20,534 bases of DNA from Trachelipus rathkii (taxonomy: Eukaryota > Arthropoda > Malacostraca > Isopoda > Trachelipodidae): the NCBI GenBank assembly GCA_015478945.1, contig JABUQX010022110.1, positions 1 to 20,534 of the forward strand, read 5' to 3'. Numbering within the stretch: the stretch's first letter is position 1; each line of letters starts with the position of its first letter. Of the stretch, positions 1 to 10,800 are shown piece by piece. The translations under genes and the position numbers were made by a program. The notes beneath the pieces are model-generated. The model was not told the DNA's origin. It worked only from the letters and a program-made list of their open reading frames with translations, and did no database searches.

Positions 1-297
1 CAATTCACCACTTGAACCAGTCTCAAACAACACACTCCCTTTCCTAAAAACACACTTATATCATGGAACACATCTCACTTACTTTCTTATCACAGGAAAA
101 ACCAACTTCCACTCCCAACTAAACTCATTGGTTCTCATCACATCCACTTACACTAAATTTAGCTACCTCTCTCTTATTCCTCCGAGCTCTTCTATATGTG
201 CTCCCCACCTTCCAAATTCCCTTTATTTATAATCATTCTAACCCCAAAACTACAGCTTTCAAATTTTCAGGTATGTTTTATAAATTTTTTAAATTAA
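1..297. other. No gene seen; C/A/T-rich stretch
   Basis: The plus strand is rich in C, A and T with short runs such as CAACACAC. I see no conserved protein match on either strand. A small ORF beginning at 198 runs directly into the (ATT)n array and is low complexity. Confidence 0.5.
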
Positions 298-302
298 AAT
301 CA

Positions 303-339
<37 letters not shown>

Positions 340-446
340 ATTATTTATTATTTTATTATCTTTATATTATTATTATTATTATTATATTATATTATATTAT
401 TATTATTATTATTATATTATTATTATTATATTATTATTGTGCCTCA
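298..446. repeat. (ATT)n / (TAT)n microsatellite
   Basis: An almost uninterrupted TTA/ATT trinucleotide array with a few TA shifts. The Tyr/Ile-rich ORF here is only a translation of the repeat. Confidence 0.95.
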
Positions 447-479
447 AAAATTCAACAGCCTTATAGGGTGCCGTGAATT

Positions 480-1460
480 ACAAAAGATGGAATCACGGTT
501 TTAGAGGGTAAAAAAGCTACAGTTTTGGTGTTATATAGTCAAAATCGGCTGAAAATCCGAATTTTTCCAATTTTATGTGGGGCTGAAAATGGGGCTCAGC
601 CGCGAGCCAAAACATTGGATCTTGCCCTTGAAAAGCGCTTTTTGTTTGTGGTGGTATTTCCTTCAATGGGAAAGGATTTCTAATGCTTGCAATCATTCGC
701 ACAAAGTGATCCTTACACATTCTGATGCACTTGTGTTATCAGGACCATCTGTCTGCAAGGCTTTGGATGTTTGCAATTAATTTTTCTTCTCAAGGACCGA
801 CTCGCGGAAAAAAAACGTAGATAATGCCTTTATTAGTTTCCCACAGTATTGCTGATTTCTGGTATTGTGTTCAACGAGTCATTTACTACTAGATTTAGTT
901 TGTCTATGAAGAGCAATGAAAGAACAATATTTTTTTTTATATTTTCCGCAATATGCTCTGTGGAAAACACCTCCTTCTTGCAGACCATCGATAGAACAGC
1001 ATCGAACCCAAGCCCACGCATTTCTGGGGATCCAGTTCTTCGGTCGCCACCGTGACAAAATCGGCAAATTGTTTTCGCAATGGGTTTTTGCGTCAAGCGG
1101 CTTTCAGTTCTACAAAGCCAATAAATTCTCTTTGACTTCATAGGACTCTTTGTCGAAATAGCTAACACTATACATTTTCGTTTCCTTTCCAGAAAAATCA
1201 GCGGTTTTTATCTGCTTGTAAGCTATACCCTTCACGCTTTCTTTACCTTTATGAACGATCATTTCTTTTAGTAGTACACATAGAGCAAATGATCTCTCAT
1301 ACTGAAATTTGGAACTGATTGTATGTGGCGTTTTTTCTTCCCTTTCCATATGGTTTTTCATGACTGATCTCGACATCTTCGTAAGTGCACAAATCATCAT
1401 CACTCTCCATCATGATGCTTAACCCCGAAGCGAGTAAATCATGCGAACCAAAAAATGTCC
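480..1460 (-). pseudogene. Degenerate coding-like stretch, family not recognised
   Basis: Base composition is balanced (about 40% GC by eye) between AT arrays, and the minus strand carries overlapping open stretches in shifting frames: about 1403-1110 and 1168-833. The first has a charged, helix-like composition (Lys/Glu-rich, ending ESYEVKENLLAL). The second contains RFCHGG and a hydrophobic C-terminal part. Moving from one to the other needs a frame shift near 1110-1168. This looks like an old mobile-element or retrocopy coding region broken by indels, as in the other repeats of this window. I cannot assign a family and do not claim a function. It could also be non-coding unique DNA with chance ORFs. 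Confidence 0.25.
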
Positions 1461-1734
1461 CCACATGAAATTATTGAGGATAATATTTTTTTATTATTTT
1501 CTTAGAATGCTGGTTAATTTGGATGTCTACCGGCACGTCATGTAGGAACAATCTTTCAGCTCAACAACAGTTTTATGCCACTTTGTGTTTGTATGTCCCT
1601 TGGCAAATCGCATGAACATCTTATAGTTTTATTTAGTGAAGGTCCTTATTATTAGAAAAGCCTTAGCACCCTCTGACCGAACTTTATAGTTTTTTCGTCA
1701 TAAAATACAAAACGTTGCAAAAAATGCTTATTCA
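1461..1734. other. Unique AT-rich spacer, nothing recognised
   Basis: Non-repetitive DNA without a convincing reading frame on either strand. It joins the degenerate stretch before it to the long AT array after it. Confidence 0.5.
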
Positions 1735-1812
1735 ACATATATTTAATCATATCTATTATATTAATATATATATATTACTATATATATATATATTATAATA
1801 TATTATATATAT

Positions 1813-1848
<36 letters not shown>

Positions 1849-1860
1849 TCATATGATATT
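1735..1860. repeat. (TA)n array
   Basis: Nearly pure alternating TA with occasional AA or TT slips, leading directly into the trinucleotide arrays that follow. Confidence 0.95.
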
Positions 1861-2005
1861 TAATAATATAATAATAGTATTATTATTATTATATTATTAT
1901 TATTCATTATTATTATATTATTAATTATTATTATTATTATTATATTATTATTATGATTATTAGTATTGATTATTATTATTATTATATTATTATCTTTGAT
2001 TATTG

Positions 2006-2052
<47 letters not shown>

Positions 2053-2148
2053 ATTAATATAATAATAATAATAATAATAATAACAATAGTAATATTAAGA
2101 AGATAATAATAATGAATAAATAACTAATAATAATAATAATAATAATAC

Positions 2149-2199
<51 letters not shown>

Positions 2200-2215
2200 T
2201 AATCAATAGAAAAAA
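1861..2215. repeat. (ATT)n array that switches to (AAT)n
   Basis: From about 1861 to 2050 the plus strand is mainly TTA/ATT repeats. From about 2058 to 2205 it is mainly AAT/ATA repeats, which are the reverse complement. The two halves therefore form an imperfect giant inverted repeat with a very short centre near 2050-2060. Confidence 0.9.
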
Positions 2216-2509
2216 TATTAGAAAATAATTGGACTTTATCTGTTATTTATTAAATAAAAAATGTGTAGACCTTCAGATTTGTTAAAAATTAAAGTAGTGT
2301 TCCTCTAGATAAGCTGGTTAAATCTTTTTTCAGCAAATTCTTTGAATCCATATTACCTTGCAAGGTCATATAATTTTAATATGTAAAAGATTAAAGGTGT
2401 TTGCATTTGCATGTAATAATAAAAAAGAATATTTAATAACCAAAGCAATGAACTAAAACCTGCTGTTTGCCATGCTTTTGATACGTTAGAGAAACTTTTA
2501 TATAACTTT
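2216..2509. other. Unique AT-rich spacer, nothing recognised
   Basis: Non-repetitive sequence between two AT arrays. No open frame of useful length and no motif I recognise. Confidence 0.5.
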
Positions 2510-2545
2510 TAATATATAAATATATATTATAGCGTATATATTATT

Positions 2546-2578
<33 letters not shown>

Positions 2579-2855
2579 GATATTATTTATCTATACATCG
2601 TTCTATAAATAGATATATCATTATAAATATATATAAATCTTATATTTAATTATATAAAAAAATATATATGTTTTAGGTGTTTGAATTTATATTGAATAGT
2701 ATTTAAACTATGAAATTTAACATATAATAATTTTTTATATAATATATATATATATAATATAGTATATATAAAAAGTATATATATATATACTTTTATAATT
2801 ATATATAACTATATATATATATATATAGTATATTTATATTATATATTAATAATAT

Positions 2856-2902
<47 letters not shown>
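2510..2902. repeat. (TA)n-rich block
   Basis: Several long TA runs (for example 2547-2578 and 2850-2902) joined by AT-only sequence. A short less regular part lies around 2600-2740. Confidence 0.9.
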
Positions 2903-2905
<3 letters not shown>

Positions 2906-3274
2906 GTGTTACGACGTTTTCTTTTTTACGTCTGGCAGCAAAGGTATGTTAGCTGCCTGGCCATATATAATTACCTATAGGGGAAACTGGAATGGACGTT
3001 AGCCGGTCGTATAATAAAATCACTCATTCACAACAGAGCAGGATGGAAACATTTTCCAAATTAATGTAATAATTATATTCCTTTTTTTTCTTGGCTTGTT
3101 ATTGTTTTTTCTTGATTTATTAAATTAATTTCTTTTTTCTCTACTTCATATAAAATTTTTAAATTAATTTAGTTATGTTTAATATTTTAATTGTATTTTA
3201 TTAAAAAGACTCAGAAAATGGGTTAGCAGCTACATAACCCTACCTACCCTTGTATCGCCCTGACTAGTCCCTAT
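2903..3274. other. Unique spacer, nothing recognised
   Basis: Starts with balanced composition (2907-3060), then becomes T-rich (3061-3200), then balanced again. No conserved protein is visible. It may be the remnant of an unrecognised short interspersed element, but I see no defined ends. Confidence 0.4.
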
Positions 3275-3457
3275 ATACATATTATATTATATAAGTACTA
3301 TATATATATATATATATTATAGTAGTATTATATATATATATATATATTATATAATATATATATTTACATAGGAACTTATATATATATATAATATACTTAA
3401 TATAATATATATATAAATTATACATATAATAATAATAATTATATATATTATATATAT
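3275..3457. repeat. (TA)n-rich block
   Basis: Alternating TA with small interruptions. It runs up to the first base of the hAT-like element. The minus-strand ORFs covering it are partly low-complexity Tyr/Ile. Confidence 0.9.
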
Positions 3458-3745
3458 CAGTGATGGGCGAATTCGGAATTCGGATTCGAGCTCTCGAATC
3501 CGTGTATTCGGATCGGATGGCGGATCCAAAAATGCTCTGCTGGATCGGATTCGCGATTTCGGCATCTCGAACATTCCACACCACAGACGCGACTTCGATT
3601 CGGATTTCGAATCCGAAGGTCGTTCTGGGATTCGGCTGATTCGTTGCAGTTCGTGAATGAACATCTTCGACATCAACCATTTTTACACTATCTGCGTGGA
3701 TTCGGATTCGGAGCTCGATTCCAAATCCGATCTCGAAATCCGAGT
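3458..3745. mobile_element. hAT-like short non-autonomous element (MITE)
   Basis: The left end begins CAGTGATGGGCGA, the kind of CAGNG-type terminus common in hAT transposons. It is followed by repeated GGATTCG/CGAATCC words. The sequence around 3467-3502 reads in reverse complement around 3698-3742, giving long inverted ends (shared core CGGATTCG-AGCTCGA-TCC) about 40-45 bp long. The outermost right end is decayed, so the matching terminal CACTG and the 8-bp target duplication cannot be confirmed. No transposase is encoded: the minus-strand ORF through it is Ser/Arg/Ile-rich translation of the repeated words. Its GC content stands out sharply from the AT flanks. Confidence 0.6.
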
Positions 3746-4430
3746 CTATTTTTTCTGACCTTTCTCTAGCGAGTGATCGTCAAAAACAATCATCAAACAA
3801 CAATAATAGAAAAAGAATTAAACGGCAAAGCTTTAGAAATAAAATTGCATCACCATTTATGAGCCATAATCACAGGAAGTGCTGTTTAAGAGCCAATCAA
3901 GAGCATATTTCTATTATTATCGTATTGGCTTAATCTAACGCCCCTAGGGAGAAATAGAGCTGTACTCCTGAAACATGGGGAATAAACTAATTAATTTATA
4001 GTTTGAATATGTTTAAGAAAAAATAATTCTTAATTTTTTAAATGAGGATGTTATGTTTCAATTACTGACCAATAGTTAATACAATTTCAACTATTTAAAA
4101 AAATAAAACTTTTACAAAATTATATAAAAAAAGGCAAGCTTAACGAATAGTAAAATTCATATTTTTCTTAGCAGTATTTGAGTTTAAGGAATATTTTTCA
4201 GAAGCAAATTTTAATTTTTTTTTCTGCTCCACCTTTACATGTTTAACAGATATGTGATTATCTGTACTAGCAAAGGGCTTGCACCCTGTTACATTTTGAA
4301 AATCAAACCAACGCTCCAGATGTACGTACCTCTGTCTTTTCTTTGATTAGACACCACCTCCTCTAATTTTATACCATATGGTTTACAGTAGAATTTGAAA
4401 AGTGTCTTGAATATACCTATAGCAAGGCAC
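3746..4430. other. AT-rich spacer, nothing recognised
   Basis: Non-repetitive AT-rich DNA without a convincing reading frame. The first 30 bases may hold the decayed right end of the hAT-like element. Confidence 0.45.
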
Positions 4431-4434
4431 ACAC

Positions 4435-5375
4435 TTAAAAATGAACTTTTTTTGCTTTCCCTCTTCGTAGGATCATCTGTGGTGTGAGTCCTGATAAGAG
4501 ACCAGCAATATTCAGCAGCATACTTTCATATCCCATTCGCAACTTTGAAGCGCTTTTCAAAAACACATAGAGATGCTGGTGTAAACTTTCACCATCAGCT
4601 CCATCCACTAATTGCGCCAATGGTTGGGGGAAAGAAGTCCAATGCGAGGTCCATAAGTGTTAGGGTTTCTAAAAAAACATTAATTTGCAACCTATAATAT
4701 CACGAAAGCAATTCACCATTTAACGTAAAAGATATTCATAGTTTTCAGCTTTCTCATTACCAAGGAAACCTGAGCACACTGATTTTTCAATTGCTAGCCA
4801 GGCCGCTTTTTGTCATTCTGACAGTTTCCTTTCGAACTCTCCATCTCGGAAGACTGCGTCTTTAATTCTTGCGGTGGCTACATGAAAAACCCCTTCATTT
4901 ACTCGTTGCCTCACTTAAATTCCTATTGTTGAAATCTTGTTTCTGAGATCGAAAGAATGCCACCACCCTCTCTTTGTAAAAGAGGTGCTAGCCCTGACAA
5001 ATAGTTGGTCTCATTCAAAACAAGTTTTAAGTGTACGCAAATTGTGGCAAGAACAGCAATATTGCGGATTCACCACGTACGGTTGGATAGTGTGCATATG
5101 TTTTGCGTCACATGATTGAAACTCATCATCATGTCTTGCAATGGGCCACTTTTCGGAAACGTAGGTGATTTTTCAGCCGCGGCTGTACCATTTTGCAGAG
5201 GAAGCAGCAGGAATTTTCGTGTATCCCTGTTCCAGCCTCGTTAATAGGTCCCAAATGAGCTTCAGGTCCCCACAAACTGTGCCATTATAAATGTTGTGTA
5301 CAGAACTAGGTAAGTATAGGAACTCATAACTTCGTACGTTTTCTTTGTATTTGTAGAATAGAATATGCTACACAG
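4435..5375 (-). pseudogene. Broken copy A of a multi-copy arthropod protein family (C-terminal two thirds)
   Basis: Read on the minus strand across several frames, this matches an uncharacterised family found in many copies in arthropod genomes, whose members carry a CGDLKV block, a QLGYTKYCCFLC-type Cys block and a LHSHLDFFPENLG-type block. Visible here in order: CGDLKL near 5270-5280; QGYTK near 5230; a Cys/Trp segment near 5190; EKWP near 5145; VNPQY near 5060; FVRAS near 4990; FERKLSE near 4845; GFLGNEKAENYEYLL near 4720-4765; LDFFPPTIGAIS near 4620-4650; GESLHQHLYVF near 4560-4590; AEYCWSLIR near 4495-4515. There are at least three frame shifts and several stops, so it cannot make the protein. 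The N-terminal part is cut off by the (CA)n tract at 5391. Function is unknown; the copy number and decay suggest a mobile-element origin (inference). Confidence 0.75.
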
Positions 5376-5390
5376 GAACAACACGAAAAA

Positions 5391-5489
5391 AAAACAACAC
5401 GCGCAACACACACACACCACACACACACCAACACAACACACACACACACTACAACATACCCCACACACACACACACCACACCACACACA
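5391..5489. repeat. (CA)n microsatellite
   Basis: Imperfect ACAC array with ACC interruptions. The Cys/Val-rich minus-strand ORF over it is a translation of the repeat. Confidence 0.95.
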
Positions 5490-6075
5490 ATAGAGATTAT
5501 ATAATTATATATAGATATATATATTAAACTAATATAATCTATACTATATGTATATATATTATATATAATATATTATACATAGTCATAAGTGTTGGATGTG
5601 ATCAGTTTATGAGATAACGTCCCGAAAGTTTATTAAATTCCGAATCCGTGGAGCCAGGTGGCTACCGAAAGAGTCGCCTCTGCGCAGTTACGACTTCCTA
5701 CTCTCCTACTCCTTCTCCCTCTCTCTCTCTTTAGTATAATAACTTTAGTATATAACTCATATATAATATAATACTATATTATATATATATTATATATAAT
5801 ATATATATTTATATATATATATATACTATATTAATATTATATAATATATATATATATTATAAGCATTTACTATAATAGTATATATTAATATATCATATAA
5901 GCCTCAGCCTGGTAATATATATATATATATTATATTGATATCTAGATATATATATATACTATATTACTACTACTATATAGTACGTCTACGATTTACTACT
6001 TATATTATATACATACATAATATACATACAAACTATATATACTGATATAGTATATAATACATATATTACAAAAAG
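5490..6075. repeat. (TA)n-rich blocks around a small unique islet
   Basis: TA-rich sequence at 5490-5580 and 5740-6075. Between them, 5584-5735 is balanced-composition unique DNA ending in a CT-rich run (5698-5732). I do not recognise the islet. Confidence 0.8.
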
Positions 6076-6107
6076 AATATTTACAAGTATTTTTCATGTT
6101 AATTTGT

Positions 6108-6225
6108 TTTAGCGTTAGGATAAGGTTACGGTTAAGTTAAGTTAAGTAGGTTTATGCATATAGTTATACGTAAGTTAACGTAACCACGTAACCTCGTAAC
6201 ATAACTAACTCCTAACCTTCGGTCA
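6108..6225. repeat. Degenerate GTTAAGTTA/TAACGTAAC-type repeat
   Basis: Several copies of GGTTA, GTTAAGTTAAGTTAAG and later TAACGTAACC-like words in both orientations. This resembles the short GGTTA-type interspersed repeats common in arthropods. It is too degenerate to call interstitial telomere repeat. Confidence 0.5.
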
Positions 6226-6239
6226 AGAGCTTTTTACAA

Positions 6240-7106
6240 ATATTTTCATCAAACCAAGTTTAAAGTGCAAAGGTGGAAGAAAGAAAACAGCGGATTCACC
6301 AGTGGATTATTATATGATATGTTTTTGGTCCAAGGATTGAAATCATGTTTCTTTGAGGCCACTTTTTTCGAATGAAGTGATTTTTTCTCATGTCGCGGCA
6401 TTACCATTTGCGAGAGGGAAGCAGCAGAATTTTCTGTATCCCTGTTTTCCATGCCTGCTAATAGTCCAGTGACCTTCAAGTCCCCACAAATGTGAATTTA
6501 AATGTTGTGTACTCAACTAGATTAAGTATATAAACTGCATAACTTCGTACGTTTCCTTTGTATTTGTAGACATATGCTACTCAGGATACAGACGAAAAAA
6601 CATACTTATATGAGGCAAACACTGCCGTGAGAACTACGTTAGAGAATCAATAAAACAGGCGCCAACTCTGCCGATTTATCCTCATGTCCAATGCCTGTTT
6701 GCCAATAGGCCCCCATTAACATCACGCCAATATTATCAATTCCATCTTTCTGCGCAAAAAAGTTGCGTGCAAAACTGTCTCTGTCTGCTCTAAATAAACT
6801 AATGTTTAACACCTTTCTCTAATAGATTCCAGCCCTGAATCTTAGAAGCCAGCAATTCGTAGTCGGTTGTGGTGAGAGCTTTAGATCTCGTACAATATCG
6901 TTAAACTCCTCCTGTGTGACTTCATGATGTGAACATGTCATAGATGTTGATGGCTCAAAGTCAGGATCTTGATACCCGTGGTCATGATCGGAAGGTCTCC
7001 TCTGAACTGTCAACAGTAAATTCAATCGGGAGGTCGTAGACAGGAAGATCATATGAATGAGGAACTGGACGCATTGCGGGTGTGTAGGTTTGGATACTGG
7101 ACACAA
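6240..7106 (-). pseudogene. Broken copy B of the same arthropod protein family (N-terminal two thirds)
   Basis: The minus strand starts with an open stretch from about 7106 that contains HEVTQEEFNDIVRDLKLS (near 6885-6945), the family's N-terminal block, followed by an LLASRLQGWNL-like block near 6825-6855. Further on come FFAQKDGI (near 6750-6770), FIDSL (near 6640), KETYEVMQF (near 6545-6570), CGDLKV (near 6475-6490), the Cys block (near 6415-6430), KKHDFNPWTKN (near 6320-6350) and LPPLHFKLGL (near 6245-6275). It stops where copy A continues, so the two copies overlap only in the middle of the protein. Frame shifts near 6830, 6620 and 6430 break the frame. Non-coding similarity with copy A over 5265-5380 / 6480-6595 is high by eye. 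Confidence 0.75.
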
Positions 7107-7565
7107 TGTTTGGATTTTGAAGAAAACCCCTGCACATTCTTCAAACAGGAAGTAGTAACAATTCCGTTACTACTTTGTCGGTTCACCGCCCAATCATCAG
7201 TACAGACAATTTCATACGGCTACGTTTTCCTTTAACCAGTTTCTCAGATTTCTGGAACGTGAAATTGCAGTATACATATGGAGCCCATGACTCATCCCTG
7301 GTCCCCCAACTTTACATCCAAAGTACGAATTCATAAGCCTTTCTAACTAATGGGGACAAGCTACATTGTTGCGTCTTTAAATGTATGTTACTTCTCCACA
7401 CATATACGAAAAATAGTTAAGCTATTTTACACTTTGACGTGGCGATTATAAAGATCTAGACAGCATATAATACTTTGTGTATAATAAGTATTTCCTATTA
7501 TTATGTTATAGCAAAATTATAATTCCGATATAAACTGAAAATTAGAATAATAATAATCGTTAGAT
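7107..7565. other. Unique spacer, nothing recognised
   Basis: Balanced to AT-rich DNA. The first part may extend the N-terminal region of copy B. The plus-strand ORF 7053-7235 overlaps copy B and has no recognisable motif. Confidence 0.4.
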
Positions 7566-7970
7566 ATTATATATATATATATATATAACTACTATAAGTA
7601 TATTACAGATAGTATACTATATATATTACATATTATATATATATAATTACTTAATAATATATAGTATATATATAGGTTATTATGTATATATAGTAATATA
7701 TATAGTAATATACCTCTATAATATATTACATATATATACTGGAATATATATATATCCCGTGTATAAAATATAATCAATAGTTATATAATAGTCATTTAGT
7801 ATATATATATATAATACAGTATATATAGTATATATATAGTATATACTCAATAATACCAACTGTATATAATATACTATACTATATAATATATATATAATAA
7901 TATAATATATATATACTATATATATTATATATATATATATATATATATTATAATACATAAATATATATAT
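7566..7970. repeat. (TA)n-rich block
   Basis: Long alternating TA runs with scattered G or C. The Tyr/Ile-rich minus-strand ORFs here are repeat translation. Confidence 0.9.
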
Positions 7971-8224
7971 AATTACACATTAACTCTACTAATTTCCAAA
8001 CCATACTTAAACAACATTACAAAAGTTACGTGGAGGAAAATCTGGGACAAGAAAATCGGGAAATCGGTTTAGTTGCTAAATTCGCCAATCTCCCCCAATA
8101 TTTGATATGTGGTAGACATAAAAATAAGCACAGATCTTGTTCTTTTCATTGCAAAATAAAATGATACAAGAAAACACATATTTCTGTGCAAGACATTTTT
8201 CCTGTTGCACAGTGTTATTTAATA
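7971..8224. other. Unique spacer between TA arrays
   Basis: About 250 bases of non-repetitive DNA with no recognised motif or useful open frame. Confidence 0.5.
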
Positions 8225-8590
8225 ATGTATATACCTATATATATACTATATATATATAATATATTATATAGATAATATATATAATAGGATATTATATATA
8301 ATATAATACTATCTATATCTGGTATAGGCTATATAGTTATTATATAGTATACTACATACTGTATTATTATTTCAGTTATACTATTAACTATAATATATAC
8401 TATCTAAATATATATTATATAGCTATATATACTATATACTATATATATATAATACATATTATTATTTTTTTTTATATCATATATACCTAATATATATATA
8501 TATATAGCTTATACTATATCTTATATATATAGTAATTATTAAATTATATATACTACTATATATACATATATTCACTAGTATATATATATA
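8225..8590. repeat. (TA)n-rich block
   Basis: TA-rich sequence ending in a TA run (8577-8590) that abuts the first base of the mariner-like element. Confidence 0.9.
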
Positions 8591-10045
8591 GGGTGATTCA
8601 AAATTATGCTAAAAATTTGTATGTCAGTGGTAACTGATAAGAAGTGCAAAAATAAAGGTAAATGTTCCTTATATTAAAGGTATGAAAGTAATGTGCTTAA
8701 TTTTTCCGAGTCTGCTGTACTGTAATGTGGATTTTTTACTCTAAATATCTGTATCTACAAACCTAACTGTAAAAGTTACAAACTAAATTTAAAAAAAGCG
8801 CGGGACCGTCTCAAAAATATTTGAGAACGATATAACTCGATCGCCAGACGGTTGTAAATGCTAGACACTATTATTATTGTGCATGATAGGGTTTAATTTT
8901 GCTACAACACTAAACATTACCTATTTCTAAAACAAGCACCTACAAATATACCATAAGACTAAAGATGATGTTGAAACCATGACCTCCATTGTTCTCAATG
9001 CACGCGTCCAGACGTCTTCTCATCGATTGTCGGGACCGTTTCAAATATTTCCAGGAGTCTGTTGATCGTTTCACTTCCGTGTCATAATCCCTTAATATAG
9101 GTCCTTCAACGGACTGTCGATGAAGAAGAGTATACTTGAAGGTCTTTAATTGTCCCCAAAAGTAATAATCCAAAGGATTTGGGCCACCTCGACCTATCCA
9201 TTGATGGGGAAAGGTCTCATCCAGGTGTTCACGAACTGCAGCCACTAAAGTGTGCAGGAAGTCCTATGCATAAACCACATGTTTGCGCAACTGAAGAGGC
9301 TACACCATCCAACAACAAGCGTACGGAGCTCTATGTTTCACACAAAAGTTAAGTTAGTTATGCATTAACGCCTATGAGAGGAAACTCGAACATCAGTACA
9401 TGATCATTTATGAACTATTTATACAAATGTTTTTACATGAAGTGTCGAAGCCTCTTAGGAAAAGAATTATGAGGATTCTCGTCTTCCTCCCAAATGTATT
9501 CCCTATGAACGTTAACGATAGCTGTTCTGTAAGTGCAGCCTCGTCGGTAAAATAAAACCTTCGTTAACACAAGTTTGGGTCAATACATTTGTTTAAAAAC
9601 CATTGACAAATAAAACACGAGGAGCATAGTGTCACGTTGGCAATAGAGTATGCACCTGCTGGACGTGGTACGGGTGTGTAACTGTTGCTCGTGTAATAAC
9701 CTCCCAAATACTAGATGATTCGAATAAAACTGTAGGTGACAGTTCTCGGCGTGCTCTTTTCAGGGTATGCTCAGAAATTCATTATGAGCTAAGTCTTCTA
9801 TAATCAAACGTCCTAATAGTCGGCAGGTTCTGCCTGCGATTAGTGTGCTCTTTTGGACTGCCAATATCCTGTTTCGACAGCGTTTGCATGTAAGAGTGGC
9901 AAAAACCTGCTCGCTTGACAAAAATTCGGCTTGGGATATTTATCTCTTGTACAAACGTTCTTGCTGGCAGACACTAATGCATACAGCCGTTTGCCATCCC
10001 ATCCATTAGATGCATTTTGTCAGCTAGTCAGAGTATGAATACACG
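8591..10045 (-). mobile_element. Decayed Tc1/mariner-superfamily transposon
   Basis: The element appears to start with GGGTGATTCAAAATTATGC at 8591-8609, immediately after a TA run, as expected for insertion into a TA dinucleotide. A non-coding stretch (8610-8930) with GCGGGACCGTCTC precedes the transposase, which lies on the minus strand. I could not find a convincing matching terminus on the right; a weak candidate near 10540-10560 (GGGAGCGGCTTAAAATTAT in reverse complement) is not secure. The right boundary given here is the approximate transposase start, not a proven end. Confidence 0.65.
8940..10045 (-). pseudogene. Tc1/mariner-superfamily transposase, frameshifted
   Basis: The enzyme would cut and reinsert the element with a DDD/E active site. 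The C-terminal open part (9245-8940) contains VREHLDETFPHQWIGRGGP, then NPLDYYFWG with the likely third acidic residue (Asp of LDYYF), then SMRRRLDACIENNGGH. Upstream in other frames: MWFMH near 9270-9290 with a damaged DGAPAH block after it; an LFTDEA-like block with the first Asp (YFTDEAALT near 9530-9555) followed by WEEDENPHNSFP (near 9460-9490); HPYHVQQVHTLLP near 9640-9680. An N-terminal helix-turn-helix region is recognisable near 9880-10020 (ANGCMH, then RIFVKRAGFCHSYMQTL). Multiple frame shifts and the loss of the middle catalytic block mean it is inactive. The plus-strand ORF at 10017-10208 is a shadow. Confidence 0.75.
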
Positions 10046-10209
10046 TGGTAATTACGTTCCATACTTCAATAAACGAAATCAAAAAGAACAACAACGTGTA
10101 CAAGTAGTCACCACACACAAGTTCAATTGGGCAAAAATTTCAATTGTAATGTGTGAGACGCGTGACGGAGCACCCAATATCCAGGAACAAATTCGATCAT
10201 TTAATTGAG

Positions 10210-10800
10210 AGAAAACGTACTAGCTTACAGTATAGGTACTGGCGGTTTCTGTTATTTTTGGGGAACCAATAACAAAGCGTCGATTTTTCCACAATGATCG
10301 AGAATTACTTGTATGTTTTCAATGGACAGGTGTTGATAGGTAGCTGAGTTTGCATTTGTGGTAAGGAGGGTTGTGCTCTTTTATGATATATTAATAGATA
10401 GATATTAGTGCATGTGTGACATATCCGAAAATTAAATAAACACTTTATACTCTTATCTACTCTACACATAACATATATGTCTATTAATTAATAGTCTACA
10501 AACTTATATTTAAACACCTGGAATAGTATTCCTGGCTCAAATAATTTTAAGCCGCTCCCAGCCATTTTTAAATTTGAGTTTATGTAAGATTTTTGGTTTA
10601 TACCTTTATGTAAGATAAGATATAAATATTATTTCAGTAATAAAATTACATACATACTAGACAGCCAGATACGGGTAAAAACTTAAAGCCACATTACTTA
10701 CATATCACCTTTATATATAACGCAACTATTATTATCCATTTAATTATTTTATCTATTAAGATACTTATATATCATTTTTTAATCCTTATAAATTATTTGA
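10210..10800. other. AT-rich spacer, nothing recognised
   Basis: May include the decayed right end of the mariner-like element. I see no other coding signal or repeat. Confidence 0.4.

Noticed and set aside
198..476. ORF rich in Tyr and Ile
   Set aside because: It is a translation of the (ATT)n array with no protein-like core.
1735..2215. CRISPR array or satellite with spacers
   Set aside because: These are plain di- and trinucleotide microsatellites with no repeat-spacer regularity.
3282..3680. Two overlapping minus-strand ORFs over the TA block and hAT-like element
   Set aside because: Half is low-complexity Tyr/Ile and the other half is Ser/Arg-rich translation of GGATTCG words; no transposase motif.
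5262..5486. Cys/Val-rich minus-strand ORF
   Set aside because: Mostly a translation of the (CA)n microsatellite; only its last residues belong to the copy A region.
6108..6225. Interstitial telomere repeat (TTAGG)n
   Set aside because: Words are GTTAA/GGTTA-like and degenerate, in both orientations; too few true TTAGG units.
7592..7958. Minus-strand Tyr/Ile ORFs
   Set aside because: Translations of the TA array.
10017..10208. Plus-strand ORF of 63 residues
   Set aside because: Overlaps the N-terminal part and upstream region of the mariner-like transposase on the minus strand; no family match.
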